NCBI GenBank assembly: GCA_016165875.1
Contig: JABBOT010000004.1
Span: 2,914,001-2,978,000, forward strand
Source: Acanthopleura granulata
Lineage: Eukaryota > Mollusca > Polyplacophora > Chitonida > Chitonidae
Direction of reading: 5' to 3'
DNA length: 64,000 nt
Part shown: in pieces, positions 1 to 9,991 of the stretch
Position numbering within the stretch: position 1 is the stretch's first letter
Layout of the letters: every line of letters begins with the position of its first letter
Position numbers and translations under genes: made by a program
The notes under the pieces: model-generated
Database searches by the model: none
What the model saw: only the letters and a program-made list of their open reading frames with translations
What the model was told of the DNA's origin: nothing

Positions 1-93
1 TAATATGTATTTACAAAAGTCTGAAGGACAAAATCATGGTTAATTTGAATGATTATAGTAATCATACTGATATATGATTGGTTGCTGTCTTAC

Positions 94-177
94 CGTAATC
101 ATACTGGTGTTTTGTCGGCTCTTTAGGCTTAGGTTCAATCAGCAGCTGTCCTGTGAAATCGATCTTCTTCTTGTAAG
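94..177 (-). CDS. xylA-like: Xylose isomerase coding exon 8 (last exon visible)
   Basis: TTTTCCCAG acceptor, then (A)[19 protein letters not shown] and PTKHQYDY, donor GTAAGA. IEPKP supplies a metal-ligand Glu and an active-site Lys. The gene must continue to the left, since bases 1-93 read as intron. Confidence 0.94.
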
Positions 178-3100
178 CTGGGAAAAGAATCACTAAGTTC
201 ATTGTTGGTATATTCATTATCTTTAGTTGCATGCAACAATGTCAAAGGGTCCTGAGTACGCCGGCTTCTGCCATTTTCTTAGCTGGCTACAAAAGGAGAA
301 GTATCTACGTTTCTTTTCCGCAAGAATCGAACAAATACCAGATGAGAAACTGAAACAAGAAGCAAAAAGGATAATACCAGGAGAATAGGTGACAGGACTC
401 ACCTACGGCCATTTTGAAGAAGTTCGCCAGGTGCGTAAGTTCGGAGAGTACCTTAGTGTTGAGGAGAGTATGGTAGCCCTCACGGCCTCCCCAAAATACT
501 GTGCGATCAGAACAATTTCTGAATATCAGGAATTTAATGGTAATGAATTGATTAGTAATTACGTGGTACGATGAATGCTGAATAAAAAGCAAGCGAAAGG
601 CAAACCAAGGCAATTAAAACTGATTAAAGCTGTGTTTTTTTTGGTTGAGTTTGACTGGAAATTTGGTTCCTTTGATTGGACAATACAGGGTCATCATGTT
701 TATTAAATAATTTGGAAATGAGAATGAGAAATAAGGTCGGTAGAGCACTCGTAATTCTAAATAGTAAAAATATATTAATGATACATGGCACTATTTCAGA
801 TTGATGTAACAATGTAGCCTATTTGCACTAAAGACAGCAGCACTGAGACTCACCAAAGTTTTCGGCTCCCAGCTTCTTAGCAATCTCCAGGCCTTTCTTC
901 ACCTGAGCCCCGGCGTAGGCAAATATGTGGGCATTTGGATTAGAAGCGGCGCCGTTCAAATACCTGAGAGCAAAATCATTCATAGCTGTATTTTATGCCC
1001 ACACACGTGGCATATGTGTTCCTGTCAGATTATTTTCATAAGTTTTAAGACATTAAAAATCGTTTATCGGAATCCTAAATGAACCACTCTAGCTTTGAGT
1101 GTTTACCAACCTAATGGAATTACAACAGTTACATGGTTGAGTAATTTACGATAAGAATAACCTGAGAGCGAGTTCCATGATGTCAACCCTCTTACCCTCA
1201 GCTTACATGCCTTTTGTATGCATGTTGAATAGGACCATCGCCCTATTCTCTATATATGATCAATACGATGGAGCGTATCATCATAGTGTGATGTCTTTAT
1301 GAGGCATACTAAGACACAGTGAGATTCCTGTGTGAACCACATCTGTAAAACGAAACCAGCCACCCTGCCCAATGCCATTATCCCCCATGAACTGAACTTC
1401 TGTTGAAATTACCTTGGGTGAGCAAACAGATTACACGTAGCCCATAGCAGTTTGACCCCTGTTTTTCCTTGTAGCTCTTGCGCCAAGTCCACGATGATGT
1501 CAAGGTTTTTGTTCGATTCCTCCAGCGTAGCGCCCTCTGGTGCCACGTCTCTGTAGAAGATATTATTATCCGGTACTTAAAAACATAAAGTCAAACTTGT
1601 TAATACACGTATAAACGCTTACGACAACATGAAAAAACGGCTGCAATCAAAACTGTAAAAGACAGAAACAGGTGGATTCAGCCAGTTATTTTCTTTGGTA
1701 CAATGGCACACAGGCCGTAAATGTGGTATGTTAGAACCCTAACCCACACAGGATGTCAGTATGGTAGCTTATACTTATAATAGAGAACTCTCATTCATGC
1801 AGGGTACTTACAATGGAGAGTCTTTATCCACATAGGATGTCACTATTGTAAACTTATAATTGAGATCTTTCTTCCACACAGAATGTCAATGTGACATAGG
1901 GCTACTCACCTTGGGGAGACTTTATGTACATGGGACGCCAATATAGTACACTTATAATGGAGACTCTTCACCCAATTAGAATGTCAATATGGCACAAGCC
2001 TGAGTATAATAATGAGTAGAGCTCATCCACACAGGGTGCGAGTATGGTATATTTACCACTCGTATAACACCAAAAAGGCAGGAATATTCATTTTTTAAGG
2101 AATGTCATCATCGTCACTCGTCATTACAAGAACGTCCATACATCATTATGAACTGCAAACATATGCCCATACTATCACCGTACGTGGGAAGGTCTGCCAG
2201 CAACCTGTGAATGGTCGTGGGTTCCCCAGGGCTCTTCCGGGTTTCCTCCCACTATAATGCGAACCGCCGTCGTATAAGTGAAATACGGCGTAAAACACCA
2301 ATCATATAAATAAATAAATACCTACTCACCGGTCATGGAAGGTCCAATATTTCACACCGAGTTTGGTGAAAAATTCAAATGCCGCCCGCAGTCGTCTCTT
2401 CGCGTTCTCTATGCTATTGCTGCCATCGTCCCAAGGTCTTATTAGTGTGGGAAAGCCGAATGGGTCCGCACCTTCAGAATGTAGAAACACAGCACTATTA
2501 ACGAAACGGTGACAACTCTCATGATTCCATTCCATGTAACTTAGTACTGAACAATTTTCGCCTTACATGACAGAGGCCACTGTTATGGATGGTGGAAATC
2601 GAAGTATCCGAAGTAAAACGGAAATAGTTGAGGGGGTTATTGTTCAGGCCGCCATCAACATTAAGGCCTTAGGATAATGAGCCATTGAAGGCCTTAACAG
2701 TGTTATTTTTCATTTGTCAATTTATTTAACTGTGGTTCCACGACATACTCAAGAATTTTTCATATCTTCGATAAGGTCAGCTTTATCGGAGGGAACCGAT
2801 GTGAGTCCCACGTAAGGCACAAGTCATAGTGGAGAAAACCTATATGTTCTTAGCCCCACGCGTGGCACATGCCATATTGGAGGAAACCCATGTGATCTGA
2901 GTCCCACGTGTAGGACATGGCATACTGGAGGAAACCGATGAGCTCTGAGTTATACGTGAGGCACATGTCATGATGGAGGAATGCAAGCGGTGTTCAAAGA
3001 ATTACTTGCAAGACCACACAAGAGGCCACCTCCAGCCACTTATAGCCGTCAAAACGCCGTTAGGAATTAAAGAGGTCAAGTTTTACAGAAATCTTTGCAA

Positions 3101-5754
3101 TGCGGTTAGAAACTTAGCCAGTAGATCAGTCTTTAAATCGTTACAAATCTGGTATCTATATGCCAGAATGATTTCATAGACATCATAATGATTTCTATAC
3201 GCCAGGATGATTTTATACACCAGAATTATTTGTATACAACAGAATAATTTGCTACCCACCAGAATAATTTGTACCCACGTACCTGTGCCTCTAAAGGTAT
3301 GCCAGAAGCAGACAGAAAAGCGCAGCCACTCTTCCATCGTGCGCCCTCTCACCACCTGGGGGAAATCCAATATGCTGTACTCCTTCATATACCGTTTCAA
3401 CGTCTTCATTAAATAGTTGCCTGTTTTTTCTTAATTGATTCATTCATTAATAGATTCATAGAAGGGTTGACTCATTTATTCAGTCAGTCCAGCAGTGATG
3501 GTGAATGTAAAGATTCAGTCAGTACACCAGTACTGAGGTTGAATCTGTCAATTAGTGATGATGAATGCAAAGATTCAGTCAGTCAACTAGTGATGATGAA
3601 TGCAAAGATTCAGTCAGTCCACCAGTGATGATAAATGCAAAGATTCAGCCAGTCAAGCAGCGCTGAGGGTGAATCCGTCATAAAGTGATGATGGATGTAA
3701 AGACTCAGTCAGTCAACCAGTGATGATGAATGCAAAGATTCACTCATTCAAACAGGGCTGATGATTGAATAATTACATTCATCATCACTGGCTGATTAAC
3801 TGTAAAATTACAATCGTCATCAATGGTGCATTGATAGTACAATTGCATTCATTATCATTGATTAATTTACTAAATAAGTGTATCCATTATCAAGGAACAA
3901 TAAATGCACTTAACAATTACATTCATCATCGTTTGCTAATCGGCTAAACAAATGCAATCATGATCATTGGATGACTGACTGAATAATTGCAGTCAATCAA
4001 CAAGTGATGATGAATGTAAAACTAATGCACATCCTTCATCACGCCCATAATTATCTTTTTAAAAGTGATGCAAATTCATCGTTCAAAACAGCTATCATTA
4101 AGGCTTTACACTTCAGATGTATCGTGATTGAAAGTACATGTAGGTGTGTAAATCCTAATATGGACTTCTATTTCACGTTTTAAAAGCTAAAATCACCTAA
4201 TGTGTCTGGACCATGGCATTACGTAACGATAGTACATAATACATTTCGACAACGACCGCACTGGCTTTGAAAAACAGTCCCACTTCAAACCTCGGAGATC
4301 GTAGTTTGATATACATTAAGTGAAGATGGAAATGAGATCCGATGACGTACCTGTGATGGATTATAGTGCTTGTAACACATCGTCTCATCGGCTTTAGAGT
4401 CAGGCCTGTATTGGATTTCACGAATACCTGCAAATATGAAGAATGATGTAGAACACTGACATAAGATTTGAATGCTGAAGATCACTTAAATGCATCAGTC
4501 AGGTACATGGTAAATTCCAAACTTTTATTTTTTGACATAATGAACAAGTTCTTTATTTATTTAATTGGTGTTCGGCGCTATAATCTAAATTTTTTCTCCA
4601 GGAACCTGCGGATGGTCGTGGGTACCCTGCGGGTTATACTCGGTTTCGTCCTCCCATAATGTTGACCGCCGACGCATAGGAGAAATATTCTTGAGAATGG
4701 CATAAAACACGAATTAAATAAGTAAATCAATAAAGCAACAATTTTCCACGTACATAATGGCATGGTTGGTAAAATGAACCAGATGATAGTGTTTCGAAAG
4801 TCTATCCACGAGGCCTGGCCCATTTGCATTCATTTCATGTTATTGTGTAAAAATTTGTTAAATGTAATGACAACACAGCACACAGTGATTCCAGAAGAGT
4901 GACGTCTAATAAATTGCATTTAACATCACTGTAACTTTTTTACCTAGTTCTGCTTAAGTCATGGTACTAGGGGGAGTGTAAGTTGCTACTTTTTAAACAC
5001 TTTTACAAACAGTTAAAATAAAACCCTAACTGAGGTAAATTGAAAAGTGGCTGGATTTCACCGGTAAGGTGGGACCATTAGCCAACAATCACACTGTCGC
5101 CGTTGCTCTGGTTTTACTCGCTGTGATGTATAGTCTTTTGTATTATACAGGCCTACATCTTATTCATGTTACCCATGTGAATAATTATGTGGAAGTGATA
5201 CCATTTGAGGAAGCGTTACAATTTAGACAAAGATGAACTATATAGCCCTTTGCGAATAATCTGTGGATGCTTTATTCTTCTATAGGACTGAAAAGTACTT
5301 GTAGAACAAAGGAAAGAGAAATTGCGAAGGCTTGTTTGTATAATTTAAACTACTTTAAGGACGCTTGTCAAATTATCTCCCTTTATGATAACACACCATT
5401 GTTCTTGTCTGAAAGTGTCTTGCGTTGAAGGTATACACTTCAAAGAGCGATATTTGGAGCATGATTCCAACCTCCGGGAGCACAAATACAGGAATCTAAA
5501 TGGAAACCAATGCGTCCGAGAATGGGTACCATACGTCTTATACAATATGCAGGTTTATTCGTCCAATCACATCTCGCGTGGTATTATAAAAATAGCTGCA
5601 AGGGTTAAAATTAACATAAATCTAAAATAAGGACAGATACAAAGACCGAAAACGTCACCCTACCCTCGAAAAACTCGGCATCTGCTGAATTAAAGCGAGC
5701 ATAGTCCTCTCCCCTTGTCTCGGCATCGCTGGAGGTCGGTGCGAATGATGACAT
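94..5754 (-). CDS. xylA-like: Xylose isomerase, 5' part of gene (8 coding exons; C-terminal exons beyond left edge)
   Basis: Metal-dependent aldose-ketose isomerase converting D-xylose to D-xylulose. Coding exons in order: 5664-5754, 4351-4427, 3283-3355, 2330-2471, 1413-1550, 854-963, 403-498, 94-177. All junctions are GT-AG and in phase, giving residues 1-270 of a family usually 440-480 long. Seen: [20 protein letters not shown], the catalytic FHDRD (about residues 117-121), [23 protein letters not shown], and [14 protein letters not shown] with the metal-ligand Glu and the Lys of the active site. The wording is closest to plant and class II enzymes. The remaining ~170-200 residues, including the later metal-binding His/Asp residues, must lie left of base 94. 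The start is the first in-frame ATG before a perfect reading into [11 protein letters not shown]. No stop or frameshift is seen, so it looks functional. No signal peptide; probably cytosolic. Spliced structure argues against bacterial contamination. Confidence 0.93.
403..498 (-). CDS. xylA-like: Xylose isomerase coding exon 7
   Basis: CGCACAG acceptor, then (V)[19 protein letters not shown] followed by [12 protein letters not shown], donor GTGAGT. FWGGREG is a family signature carrying an active-site Trp. Confidence 0.95.
   Translation of the reverse strand, partial: YFGEAVRATILSSTLRYSPNLRTWRTSSKWP
854..963 (-). CDS. xylA-like: Xylose isomerase coding exon 6
   Basis: TCTCAG acceptor, then (R)[19 protein letters not shown] and [17 protein letters not shown](V), donor GTGAGT. 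Conserved Y-x-N/H-G-A-A-x-N-P block and the helix leading to the AEN(Y/F)VFWGGREG motif. Confidence 0.95.
1413..1550 (-). CDS. xylA-like: Xylose isomerase coding exon 5
   Basis: CTACAG acceptor, then (R)[45 protein letters not shown](R), donor GTAATT. Matches the [16 protein letters not shown] and LLWGTAN-LF-HPR blocks of the family. Confidence 0.95.
1725..2060. repeat. Diverged tandem repeat, about 60-bp unit, in xylose isomerase intron 4
   Basis: Phrases such as ACACAGGATGTCAGTATGG, CATAGGATGTCACTATTG and TTAGAATGTCAATATGGCAC, alternating with CTTATAATGGAGACTCT, recur about five times with many substitutions. It is an old minisatellite with no coding capacity seen. Confidence 0.6.
2177..2320 (+). 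mobile_element. tRNA-derived SINE, 5'-truncated copy
   Basis: Carries the family core (tacgtgggaaggtctgcc, hgtcgtataagtg-type segment, ggcgtaaaacaccaatca) and an AAATAAATAAATA tail. It lacks the tRNA-like head. Its tail ends about nine bases from the donor of xylose isomerase exon 4. Confidence 0.85.
2330..2471 (-). CDS. xylA-like: Xylose isomerase coding exon 4
   Basis: Encodes (G)[19 protein letters not shown] and then [20 protein letters not shown] plus KYWTFHD(R). The FHDR holds the ring-opening His and its Asp partner. The acceptor is a weak TTCTGAAG. The donor GTGAGT is followed almost at once by the tail of a SINE. Confidence 0.95.
2790..2980. repeat. Tandem repeat, about 60-bp unit, three to four copies
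   Basis: Recurring GAGTCCCACGTnnGGCACA and CATATTGGAGGAAACC segments in xylose isomerase intron 3. Copies are diverged but in register. Confidence 0.65.
3160..3282. repeat. Short tandem repeat (about 20-bp unit) touching the exon 3 donor
   Basis: Units of the kind ACACCAGAATAATTTGTAT recur about six times between 3160 and the exon boundary at 3283. On the gene strand this is the first ~120 bases of intron 3. Confidence 0.7.
3283..3355 (-). CDS. xylA-like: Xylose isomerase coding exon 3
   Basis: Acceptor CCCCCAG, then [20 protein letters not shown] followed by FRGT(G), donor GTACGT. Contains the conserved WLRF and WHTFRGTG stretch. A short tandem repeat begins within a few bases of the donor (see 3160-3282). 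Confidence 0.93.
3474..4015. repeat. Minisatellite that switches orientation
   Basis: From 3474 to about 3765 units such as gattcagtcagtccaccag / tgatgatgaatgcaaa repeat about seven times at 35-50 bp. From about 3770 to 3960 the complement (attcatcatcactggctg) is repeated instead. The last unit near 3980-4015 returns to the first orientation. Lies in xylose isomerase intron 2. Confidence 0.7.
4351..4427 (-). CDS. xylA-like: Xylose isomerase coding exon 2
   Basis: TTTGCAG acceptor, then (G)[19 protein letters not shown] and HYNPSQ, GTACGT donor. Corresponds to the I-x-Y-x-G-x-x-S-x-x-x-L/M-x-x-K/H-x-Y-N segment of the family. Confidence 0.88.
4552..4727 (+). mobile_element. Rearranged SINE fragments in opposite orientation
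   Basis: 4552-4580 resembles the SINE tail end on the minus strand (tttatttaattggtgttcgg). 4598-4727 is a diverged plus-strand copy of the SINE core ending in GAATTAAATAAGTAAAT. Probably an old head-to-tail or nested pair; it lies in xylose isomerase intron 1. Confidence 0.6.
4866..5150. repeat. Dispersed repeat, copy A (second copy at 47661-47945)
   Basis: By eye this shares long blocks with 47661-47945 in the same orientation: tgacaacacagc, tctgcttaagncatggt, taaccctaactg, ctggatttcaccg, gctctggtttta. No ORF spans it. Type of element unknown. Confidence 0.6.
5664..5754 (-). CDS. xylA-like: Xylose isomerase coding exon 1
   Basis: Starts at ATG (complement of 5752-5754) and reads [20 protein letters not shown] then [10 protein letters not shown], ending after one base of a Gly codon before GTAGGG. 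The N-terminal leader of about 20 residues is acidic and Ser-rich, with no hydrophobic signal. The FFEG motif is the usual beginning of the isomerase fold. Confidence 0.85.
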
Positions 5755-6071
5755 TGTTGCTTGTTTTCTGCACGCAGCGAAAGATGGACTTCTCTATCCA
5801 GTTGACCAAACTGCGTGTGCTACCTACACAGTCCAGCACCAAAAGGCCGACTGTGACCGTCTAGAATTCGGACTCGACAGCTATCTCCGACCCGAAAATT
5901 TTTATCTAGGTCAGCCGAACTCGGCCGATAAAGATACCATAAGTGAGACAGGCCTAGCTGCGTACGCACATTTCACGACTGCCTCGATACAAGGCTAACT
6001 GTAAACCTGTTTTGTAGTCCCATTATGTAGATCTAGTAATTGAAGGACTTATGTATGCGAACTTAATAAAA

Positions 6072-6516
6072 CAGACCACATTTTTAAAACGTAGGCATCC
6101 TCTGAAAGGCCATTTCGTGTTGATTAGGGACAGTTTTTACAGCTATTGAAACAGAAATAAAGATTGAGGTGTTATATGGTGAACTTTTTGGACCATATTG
6201 AATAGACTAAAGCACAGTGACGTCACATATTCCTTTTTCCCGCTAAACATGCTGTATCTGTTTTGTTGCCACATTAAACACAAATACAGCTGTTGTACCA
6301 CAAATGTATGTTCGAATAGAATGTAGACATATAGCAGTCAAATAATGTTTAGCAGCTAAAAAGAATCTGCGACAAGCGTGATTCAACAGTTCACCGTAGC
6401 ACCTCAGTTTTTATTACCGTTTTAATCTAAAAAAATACCAAAAAATAATGAAGACCATATTTGACATCAGCACGAAATGGCATTTCAGATGATGCGTACG
6501 TTCTAAAATGTGGTCT
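6072..6516. mobile_element. Foldback (long inverted repeat) MITE-like element
   Basis: Left arm from agaccacatttttaaaacgt (6072) pairs with the complement of the right arm ending ...tctaaaatgtggtct (6516). Pairing continues inward for over 100 bases with mismatches (gaaaggccatttcgtgttga against tcagcacgaaatggcatttc). No transposase is encoded. A partial relative is at 40225-40385. Confidence 0.7.
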
Positions 6517-6973
6517 TTTCTTTTAAACAGTGAATATGAATTGAGAATTTTACTATATATAGATTACTGACTTATCAAACTACCTGCATCGTTCTGGGCT
6601 TAGTGTACAGCCCGCGGTGAACCAGCGGCTATCTCAGTTGGTGAGCGTAAGGGCAGGTGATTGCGATAACATTATGTGAAGACCTTGTCATGCAAAGTAC
6701 AGCTCAGTATTGTTATCAATGTCAGTGCATTCTTACTGCATGGATCGCGTGTCTCTGTGAATCCGATCTATTAGAAAATGCACTTAATTTTGTACCGACA
6801 TATATGGAATTATTTGAGTACGGCCTAACATTAAGAGACGCCGAATTGTATAGAAAGGAAAAAGAACATTTTAAAACACACCCACATATAGGCTTACAAG
6901 TAGACGCATATATGGCAGCTTAGACCAGACACCGCACGTGTTCAGATTAAAGATACGCTTCCAGTTAATGATA
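6517..6973. other. No gene recognised
   Basis: Holds a short tRNA-like phrase (ctatctcagttggtgagcg, about 6628-6647), which resembles an A-box but has no matching B-box or clover leaf. An 88-codon open stretch at 6657-6923 has no recognisable domain. Confidence 0.5.
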
Positions 6974-7130
6974 TTGGGAAACGATGACACGATAGTAGGG
7001 ACGGATGATACGATTGTGGGGACCAATGATACAATAGTGGGGACCGATGATACGATAGTATTGTGGTATCTACGTTTTAGTGGGGGGGGGGGGTTTCGTT
7101 TTTTTTTTTTTTTTCTTTTTTTTTATCGTA
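6974..7130. repeat. GATGATACGATAGTGGGGAC minisatellite followed by poly-G/poly-T
   Basis: About four copies of a 21-bp unit (gatgatacnatngtggggac) between 6974 and 7062, then a run of G (7081-7093) and a long T tract to about 7125. Confidence 0.8.
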
Positions 7131-7667
7131 CTAAGAATTGTATTTACCCGAACATTCGAAATATCGAAAGCGATTTTAAAGGATGAATATCAAGATGCAA
7201 GATGTTACCTGGATTTCAAACATTTGAAAATTTATGACATTACATTTTGAGTTAGATACTATACTGAAGGTAATAGGTCTGATAATAATATGCAGACGAA
7301 TTTATTTTTAGAACGTAGACCTATTTCATCCAGTAAAATGACTTAAGTGTGTACATATGTATTTATGCTCGGGTTTTACGTCGTGCTCAACAATTTTTAA
7401 GCCATATGACGACGAGGCGTCCTTAGTACGTATATGTATTGTGCCTGCTTGTGACAGGGCGAGATCAAGCCGCCAAAGAGCTCCTGTTACTGGAACATCA
7501 TCACCAAATGACACCCTACCCAGTCACATTATACTGACTCCGGGGCCGACCAGTCCTGTTTCCTTGCTCTACGAAGTCAGCCAAGGCCGCCGAGCGAGGC
7601 AGCAATAAGTCAAATGACATTATAGGTTGTAAAGGCTTATATACATGTAGGCAGCGTACGCTCTTCG

Positions 7668-7808
7668 TGATGTCCCAGGTGCCCTCCCACCTGAGTCGCT
7701 GTGAGTCCAGCTCAAGCTGGCTTCCTCTATACGTGGGAAGGTCGGTAACCTCTCCCCGGGTTCCTCCCACCAGAATGCTGACCGCCGTTGTATAAGTGAA
7801 ATATTCTT
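7668..7808 (+). mobile_element. SINE, outer copy, first part (interrupted by another SINE)
   Basis: Plus-strand SINE with B-box-like gagtccagctcaagctgg and core through tataagtgaaatattctt. Its continuation is at 8085-8116. The break is the insertion site of the inverted SINE at 7809-8073, with gaaatattctt duplicated on both sides (7798-7808 and 8074-8084). Confidence 0.88.
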
Positions 7809-8073
7809 TATTTATTATTTATTTGATTGGTGTTTTACCCCGATCTCAAGAATATTTCACTTATACGACGGCGGCCAGCATTATGGGGGAGAAAATCGGT
7901 CAGAGCCCAGGGAAAGCCCACAACCATTTGTCGGTTGCTGGCAGACCTTTCCACGTGCAGCCGGAGAGGAAGCCAGCATGAGCTGGACTTGAACTTACAG
8001 TGACGGCAATGGTGGGAGGTTTCTGGGTCATTACCTGCGCTAGCGCGCTAACCACGGAGCCACGGAGGTACCC
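7809..8073 (-). mobile_element. Full-length SINE inserted in inverted orientation into another SINE
   Basis: On the minus strand it begins GGGTACCTCCGTGGCTCCGT (Pol III A-box-like) and has a B-box-like region near GTAAGTTCAAGTCCAGCTC. The conserved core follows, and the copy ends in an AAATAAATAATAAATA tail. It is about 265 bp and is flanked by an 11-bp target-site duplication, GAAATATTCTT. Non-autonomous; it would depend on a LINE for mobility. Confidence 0.92.
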
Positions 8074-8084
8074 GAAATATTCTT

Positions 8085-8116
8085 GAGTACGACGTAAAAC
8101 ATCAATCAAATAAATA
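8085..8116 (+). mobile_element. SINE, outer copy, last part
   Basis: gagtacgacgtaaaacatca followed by an AATAAATA tail completes the copy begun at 7668-7808. Confidence 0.85.
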
Positions 8117-9850
8117 GTGCGCTTTCAAACTCTAGTATAGTTTGATTTACTCTGAAATGCAAAACGATCTAAACATAATGTAAGTCGATATTGACTTTAC
8201 GCTGAAGTATGGTTTTCAAACCATATCGTTAGGCCATATGAGGCAGGTTTTGGTAGCAAATCTCTACTAAAATGTTCTTTCCCTCTGATGCTGACGTCAT
8301 TGATAAATGTCCTAGTCCTACAAACATTGTGTCTCGATATAGTACATTGTTCTAAACATTAACATTCCAAATGCTACCTAACGTGCCACAACACCCAGTC
8401 ACACAATACAATGATTTCAGAATCCTGGATAACACGTTAGATTAGTAAGACTAAAAGTAACTAGGAACTTAACTCATAAAACATTAAATGGATTTTCAAT
8501 GATTAGTTTTCACTAGGTACTACACATATAGAAAAAGCCCTCTAAGAAAGCCAAGAGTTACTGTACATTTTTACCATCATTCCATCCCTTTTTTGTTTCA
8601 TGCATGGAGCTGAAAGTTAACCTCGTAAACCGGGTATAGGTAAATAGGCGATATTCGGAGAAGTATATGCATGTAACAACTAGAAATTAAAATGTCAGAT
8701 AAAAATTGAAGTGAGAAAAAAATAAATGCAAAGCACGATTTAAAATTGCGAACATCAACAAAGCATATCTTTGGATTTGTGTCACCCTAAAGCTGTAAAT
8801 GCCATGCAGAAAGTTCTGAAGATGCAGCTGCTGAAAATAAAGATTTTTGGATGTGCAAATTTGATGTTACGCCACATTTTCGTCACACAGCATTACAGCT
8901 GGCCCAAGGCTGTGTCCACTCCCACATTTAATGCTGGCCAGTGTGAAGATGTTATAATTATCATTGGTAGCGGATCCCAAAAGACATGTCCATAAATATT
9001 TCACAGCTTTGTATAAATTAAAATTTGATCACGTGTCACTCGAACGCTACAAACACTCTAAACAGCACAGGGAGCCCTGTATGTACATGTAACAAAAAAC
9101 ACCACGAACCAATAATGTTGTACTTGTCGAAGCGATGACACACTGTCCTAGCGATGGTATGATTCTGCAAAGTGAAGGCAAGATACTCCTAAGCGGTGAC
9201 GTGATGCTAGCATAGTTAAATCGCCCCACAGCATCATGTGAGTGACCCGACTTTTAAACTCGAGGCCCCGACCTTTTCTTTTTTCTCTTCCGAATTTGGT
9301 TTCACCATGTCACATTTACGGCTCCATATTTTGGCCAGTGAAAAAATTAAAAACATTCCCCAGTCTTCCATGGCAGTTGTAGCTGTCCAACTGTTCCTAT
9401 CATCGGACCAATTATAACCCTCGGGCGCACAAACTGAAGCCCCTAAAACTATTTTCAGTTTCCATGAAAATGTTAAAAAGTTTACATACATGTGGTCATT
9501 TTATCGATGCCTTCATTTACGTACATGAACTGATGAGTATTTACACAGCGCCTACAGAAAACAGTTTGCATTTGAATCGACATATATCAGACGTAGGTGG
9601 ATTTTTCAACTGTCATCCTTTTTTGTCAGTTTTCTTGTTTGATCACTTGGGTTTCATGTCATGTTATCTCTGTGTGATTTGACGTACAGATGTCCTCTTT
9701 GTCTGTTGTTCAAACAGATTCCATTTAATGAATATTGACATACTTGAACACACCAGTATATAACAAACTTAAATTTTAATGGACATCAACTTCTAAAACA
9801 ACACACCTGCTACAGAAGCAAACACTGGAGGCAGGTAATTGTACCGCTCA
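8117..9850. other. Intergenic, nothing recognised
   Basis: No exon-like reading, SINE or tandem repeat was recognised. Open stretches are short and low in coding character. It separates the divergent xylose isomerase and CUB genes and may hold their regulatory DNA. Confidence 0.5.
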
Positions 9851-9856
9851 ATACAG

Positions 9857-9864
9857 TATAAAAG
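9857..9864 (+). promoter_or_regulatory. TATA box of the CUB-repeat gene
   Basis: TATAAAAG lies 74-81 bases before the start codon at 9938. A TATA-directed start at about 9885-9895 would give a 45-55 base 5' UTR. Inferred from motif and spacing only. Confidence 0.6.
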
Positions 9865-9937
9865 AAACCACGACAAGTGGTGGTCATCACCCATCCCGAA
9901 CATCCCTGATCTGTGAGAAGACGACGATTCCACGACC

Positions 9938-9991
9938 ATGAATTTCTGGTTGGCTATTATCTCAGTGGCGGTGGTGGCGGTTACCGCAAGG
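9938..9991 (+). CDS. CUB-repeat gene coding exon 1 (signal peptide)
   Basis: ATG after CCACGACC gives MNFWLAIISVAVVAVTAR, a classic signal peptide with likely cleavage after VTA. The exon stops at donor GTAAGT. Signal peptide on its own short first exon is typical of secreted animal proteins. Confidence 0.85.

Noticed and set aside
3474..4015. CRISPR-like array of regular repeats
   Set aside because: Units are contiguous and diverged with no unique spacers, and the genome is eukaryotic; it is a minisatellite.
6600..6680. tRNA-like phrase ctatctcagttggtgagcg
   Set aside because: No acceptor stem, anticodon arm or B-box at the right distance. Most likely a decayed SINE head or chance.
7516..7981. 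Several 60-85-codon open stretches over 7357-8109 on both strands
   Set aside because: They fall in or next to the nested SINEs and reflect the element sequence rather than genes. Similar SINE-derived readings at 14967-15194, 37514-37804, 48873-49257 and 56008-56343 were dropped for the same reason.
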